Below, piece after piece: positions 14,742 through 16,694 of a DNA stretch of 16,694 nt. The notes under the pieces were generated by a model that saw nothing but the letters and a program-made list of their open reading frames with translations, was not told the DNA's origin and searched no databases. Both the position numbers and the translations under genes were made by a program. Where the stretch lies: assembly GCA_947169005.1 (NCBI GenBank), contig CAMVOG010000018.1, positions 1 through 16,694 on the forward strand, written 5' to 3'. The stretch comes from an uncultured Clostridia bacterium (GTDB lineage: Bacteria; Bacillota; Clostridia; Oscillospirales; Oscillospiraceae). Numbering within the stretch: the first letter of the stretch is position 1; the number at the start of each line of letters is the position of its first letter.

Positions 14742-14771
14742 ATTTTACTATCAAAAGCGGGGTCTTGTCAA
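14742..14771 (-). promoter_or_regulatory. Promoter of the pyrC-K-D-F-E-B-I operon
   Basis: Minus-strand TTGACA (14771-14766), 18-nt spacer, TAAAAT (14747-14742). The start near 14735 gives a leader of about 30 nt, without room for a PyrR-type antiterminator or other attenuator. Control must therefore act at initiation, through start-site nucleotide choice, or on the proteins. Confidence 0.8.
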
Positions 14772-14804
14772 CGGCTTTTGCGGGAACTCGGGGAATTTTG
14801 GCAT

Positions 14805-14833
14805 AAAAAGAGCAGCGGCTTTCGTCGCTGCTC
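14805..14833 (-). terminator. Rho-independent terminator of the 6S-like RNA
   Basis: Read on the minus strand, GAGCAGCG (14833-14826) pairs with CGCTGCTC (14817-14810), 8 bp with an 8-nt loop, followed by TTTTT (14809-14805). It ends the structured RNA and insulates the pyr promoter that begins 34 bases further on. Confidence 0.92.
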
Positions 14834-15045
14834 CGATCGACTGAACGCCCCCCGCGCATGCCGTGTAAGCCCATTTATAACCTGCACGATAGGCAGGTGG
14901 GTCGCCTCCTTGCGGCTTCTCTGCTTCCAACGTCCCTTACGGGGAGGCCTGCAATTCACGGCAAGAGTTATTCCGGCATCCCGTTTTATAAATGTGGGTT
15001 TAAAAAGGCTTATCACGAACACAGCAGGGTTCTCGGTCATCTCTT
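14805..15045 (-). ncRNA. ssrS: Structured RNA, best explained as 6S RNA
   Basis: A transcript of about 240 nt is bounded by a strong promoter and an intrinsic terminator and contains no credible ORF. It folds as a rod. The 5' and 3' parts form a closing stem with bulges (GGCTTA 15007-15012 with TAAGCC 14866-14871, and CACG 15014-15017 with CGTG 14862-14865). Inside, 14872-14880 pairs with 14986-14994 (9 bp). Then comes an open central bubble whose 3' side carries a small hairpin (14880-14898), and an apical stem (14904-14909 with 14943-14948). Closing stem, central bubble with 3'-strand hairpin and apical arm are the 6S RNA plan, the bubble mimicking open promoter DNA for RNA polymerase. Identity as 6S is inferred from architecture and size, not from an alignment. 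Confidence 0.68.
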
Positions 15046-15051
15046 GTATGC

Positions 15052-15080
15052 ACTATAGCACAAATATCGCACGATTTCAA
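15052..15080 (-). promoter_or_regulatory. Promoter of the 6S-like RNA
   Basis: Minus-strand TTGAAA (15080-15075), 17-nt spacer, TATAGT (15057-15052), 5 of 6 at each hexamer. The start is predicted near 15045, about 15 nt before the closing stem of the RNA. Confidence 0.85.
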
Positions 15081-15125
15081 GAGCTGAACGCTGTAATTTT
15101 TTGTTTAATTTTACGAATTTTGCAA

Positions 15126-15413
15126 TTATTCCTCTTCCTGGTCCTCGTCAAAGAGGGATTCGCAGAATTTTTCGTATATTTTCTCCGCCTCGTCCTCGTC
15201 CTCAATGATCTCAAAAAGCTCTTCCCCGTTCTCCGTCACGACCCGGAACATGATGATCTCGTTGGCCTCCTCGCTGTCGGGGTCCACGTCCGCCGGAAAG
15301 AAGGAAACGTAATCCTGCCCCTCCACCGTGATGCGGGAAATGAACTCCAGCTCATGCTCGTTGCCCTCGTCGTCCGATATGGTGATATAGACGGCGTCGT
15401 TGTTTTCGTCCAT
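15126..15413 (-). CDS. DUF1292 domain protein
   Basis: Very acidic 95-residue protein of the DUF1292 (YrzB-like) family, which is widespread in Firmicutes and has no known function. The core is VYITISDDEGNEHELEFI, then VSFFPAD and IIMFRVVTENGEELFEII, followed by an acidic tail ending FDEDQEEE. It is soluble, with no signal or membrane segment. AAAGGAG lies 7 nt before the ATG and a promoter lies upstream, so it is probably its own unit. No terminator is evident before the 6S-like RNA promoter, so some readthrough into that RNA is possible. Confidence 0.9.
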   Translation of the reverse strand: MDENNDAVYITISDDEGNEHELEFISRITVEGQDYVSFFPADVDPDSEEANEIIMFRVVTENGEELFEIIEDEDEAEKIYEKFCESLFDEDQEEE

Positions 15414-15454
15414 GCGCGTTCTCCTTTCGGGCCTGGCCCAGCCTTGTTGACGCT

Positions 15455-15483
15455 ATCATAACGCATGGCGCGGGAAAAAGCAA
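15455..15483 (-). promoter_or_regulatory. Putative promoter of the DUF1292 gene
   Basis: Minus-strand TTGCTT (15483-15478), 17-nt spacer, TATGAT (15460-15455). The -35 is moderate and the -10 is 5 of 6. Leader length is about 35 nt. Confidence 0.65.
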
Positions 15484-15496
15484 GAGGCGGGCGGGC

Positions 15497-15868
15497 TTAT
15501 GACCCGTAATCCTCCAAAAGCAGCAGGAGCTCCTCCCAATCGGCGGCGGGAACGCCCCGGGTCAGGGCCTCCCGATCCCGCTGGCGCAGATGCTTTAGGG
15601 AGATCTGCGTCCGCAGCACGGGGACGCTCTCTTCCTCCGCGGCAAAGACGAAGACCTGCTCCCCCACCGCCCGCAGGACGTAGGCAGGCTGCGGCTCCGC
15701 GGTAACGGCGGCCAGGGCCGCGGCGGGGATGGCTGCGCCGACGGGGTCCGGCTCCTCCTCCCGGCTGCGGCCCCGGTCCGCCGTCAGCGCGGCGGAGACT
15801 AAGAAGACGCCGCAGAACTGACAGGCCAGCACCAGCGCCAGGCACCGCTTTTTCGTTTTCGGACGCAT
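15497..15868 (-). CDS. Secreted or membrane-anchored protein with BofC C-terminal-like domain
   Basis: A 123-residue protein. The N-terminus is basic (MRPKTKKR) then hydrophobic (CLALVLACQFCGVFLVSAAL, 9-28), a signal peptide or signal anchor; there is no good lipobox. A low-complexity Ala/Glu/Pro linker (about 30-60) is followed by YVLRAVGEQVFVFAAEEE, then VPVLRTQISLKHLRQRDREA and WEELLLLLEDYGS. This strand-then-helix pattern ending in LLEDY resembles the C-terminal domain of the sporulation regulator BofC and similar short clostridial proteins. A full BofC N-terminal domain is missing, so BofC function is not claimed. GGGAGG lies 7 nt before the ATG but inside a terminator-type hairpin. Confidence 0.75.
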   Translation of the reverse strand: MRPKTKKRCLALVLACQFCGVFLVSAALTADRGRSREEEPDPVGAAIPAAALAAVTAEPQPAYVLRAVGEQVFVFAAEEESVPVLRTQISLKHLRQRDREALTRGVPAADWEELLLLLEDYGS

Positions 15869-15921
15869 AAAAAAGCCTCCCTTCCCTTTTGCATCCAGTA
15901 TGCCCGGGAAGGGAGACTTTT
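15869..15921. terminator. Bidirectional terminator-like hairpin that includes the next gene's Shine-Dalgarno
   Basis: CTCCCTTCCC (15877-15886) pairs perfectly with GGGAAGGGAG (15906-15915), with further A-T pairs beyond one mismatch. On the minus strand the stem is followed by GCTTTTTT (15875-15869) directly before the ATG at 15868; on the plus strand by ACTTTTA. It ends the DUF4173-type gene and its descending arm contains the GGGAGG site of the BofC-like gene. Confidence 0.85.
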
Positions 15922-15933
15922 ATTCAAAACACT

Positions 15934-16694
15934 TTATACCAACTGCAGAAGCGCCAGGCTCGCGGCCCCGAAGACCATCCACGCGCGGAAAACGCCCTTT
16001 TTCCCATAGAGCCCCAGCCCTGCCGCGACGCAGCCCGCCGCCAGCACGCAGACCAGCCAGCTGGATTCCAGCCGCAGAGGCGTAAAGCCGAAGCAGGAGA
16101 TATAGAGCCCCAGCTTGGAGCCTGCCACCACCGCGAAGAGCAGACTTTCCGCCAGGAGCAGGAGGCAGAGCACCCGCAGGGGGCGGCTTTCCTGGGCGAA
16201 GCTGCGGGCGGAGCGGGTCACCAGCCAAAGGAGGGCGAAGTTTACGGCCATCACCTTGCACAGCTCAAAGAAGCCCTCCCGGGCGTATTGGGAGACGATG
16301 AAGCCCTCGGGCAGGCTGCGGGTAAAGGCCCCGAAGAGGTAGCGGGCCTGCACGGCGAAGAAGACCAGATAGAACACGACGAACACGGCCGTGAGCCCGA
16401 TCCAGAGCCCGTCCGGCACCCGATGGAAAGGGCGTAGCGCAGGCGGGAGCCCCGGGCCTGCAGCGCCTCCGGGTCCTCCCGCAGGGAGCCCGCCACCAGG
16501 CCGAAGACGTAGGCCGCCACCGGCAGGGCCAGGATGGAGCGCAGGACGAACTCCACGTCGATCTCAAAGCGCATCCAGCCCGTCACATCCTCCAGCAGCC
16601 GGGCAAAGCCCTCGTCCGCCGAAAGCAGCAGCTTTGCCGCAAACCAGAAGAGCAGCCCCGCCGCAACGACGGCCAGCGCCACCCACAGGGCGGT
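15934..16694 (-). pseudogene. DUF4173-type multi-pass membrane protein, 5'-truncated and frameshifted
   Basis: Two overlapping reading frames together make one protein. The upstream frame is open from the contig edge (16694) and carries hydrophobic helices and SILALPVAAYVFGLVAGSLR. The downstream frame from about 16431 to the stop at 15934 begins around VPDGLWIGLTAVFVVFYLVF and includes QARYLFGAF, LPEGFIVSQYAREGFFELCK and more membrane helices, a pattern typical of DUF4173 membrane proteins. The frames differ by one base, so a one-base deletion (or two-base insertion) lies near 16420-16432, in or near a CCCTTTCC run on the minus strand. Because this is next to a contig end, a sequencing or assembly error is more likely than a true pseudogene. 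Function is unknown; the N-terminal part lies outside the window. Confidence 0.75.

Noticed and set aside
14840..15035. Structured RNA as tmRNA, SRP RNA or RNase P RNA
   Set aside because: No tRNA-like CCA end, no SRP domain IV core and no RNase P conserved GAGGAAAGTCC block were seen; the rod with a central bubble fits 6S better.
14768..15040. Open frames on both strands within the structured RNA
   Set aside because: They overlap a promoter-RNA-terminator unit, lack ribosome sites and have no recognisable protein features.
50..16694. CRISPR arrays, tRNA genes, transposases, prophage or defence islands
   Set aside because: No repeat-spacer arrays, cloverleaf genes or mobile-element proteins were found; the only mobile-type module is the small toxin-antitoxin pair.

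Overview
The window looks like a metagenomic or draft-genome contig from a GC-rich Clostridia (Firmicutes) bacterium, probably a gut Oscillospiraceae-type organism. This is inferred from AGGAGG-type ribosome binding sites, consensus sigma-A promoters, a class 1B PyrD/PyrK pair, FchA plus formate-THF ligase, a DUF1292 protein, a BofC-like protein and a 6S-like RNA. No taxon can be proven from the sequence alone. Nearly every gene is on the minus strand; the only plus-strand gene is a small cupin. Bases 1-49 are not biological: they match the Illumina P5/TruSeq adapter, so the contig really begins at base 50.

Layout in window order. 50-1218: 3'-truncated AlgI-type MBOAT O-acyltransferase. 1298-4028: a three-gene minus-strand operon, read from a perfect-consensus promoter, encoding a D-cysteine desulfhydrase-like PLP enzyme, RidA and a PatB/MalY C-S lyase; the two lyases are expected to release 2-aminoacrylate and RidA to hydrolyse its imine. 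4144-7646: a tetrahydrofolate C1 cluster read fhs > fchA > folD. Its FolD-like protein lacks the catalytic Lys and Gln of bifunctional FolD, so FchA probably supplies the cyclohydrolase. 7647-8331: intergenic region, then a metal-ligand-less small cupin with its own promoter and terminator. 8330-9057: RelB/DinJ-RelE/ParE toxin-antitoxin pair whose promoter runs into a 47-nt perfect palindrome that also sits just behind the pyr operon.

9062-14771: a tightly overlapping pyrimidine biosynthesis operon, pyrC-pyrK-pyrD-pyrF-pyrE-pyrB-pyrI, covering carbamoyl phosphate to UMP. carAB is absent from the window. The mRNA leader is only about 30 nt, leaving no room for a PyrR attenuator. A tandem 18-bp repeat lies between pyrF and pyrE. 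14805-15080: a strong promoter, a rod-shaped structured RNA best explained as 6S RNA, and its terminator. 15126-15483: DUF1292 protein with its own promoter. 15497-15868: BofC-like secreted or anchored protein whose Shine-Dalgarno lies inside a terminator hairpin. 15934-16694: DUF4173-type membrane protein, cut by the contig end and broken by an apparent single-base frameshift near 16420-16432.

Most of the window is housekeeping metabolism. The points most worth following up are the divergent FolD paired with FchA, the palindromic TA operator, the ligand-less cupin, the 6S-like RNA, the terminator that buries a ribosome binding site, and the two contig-end artefacts.
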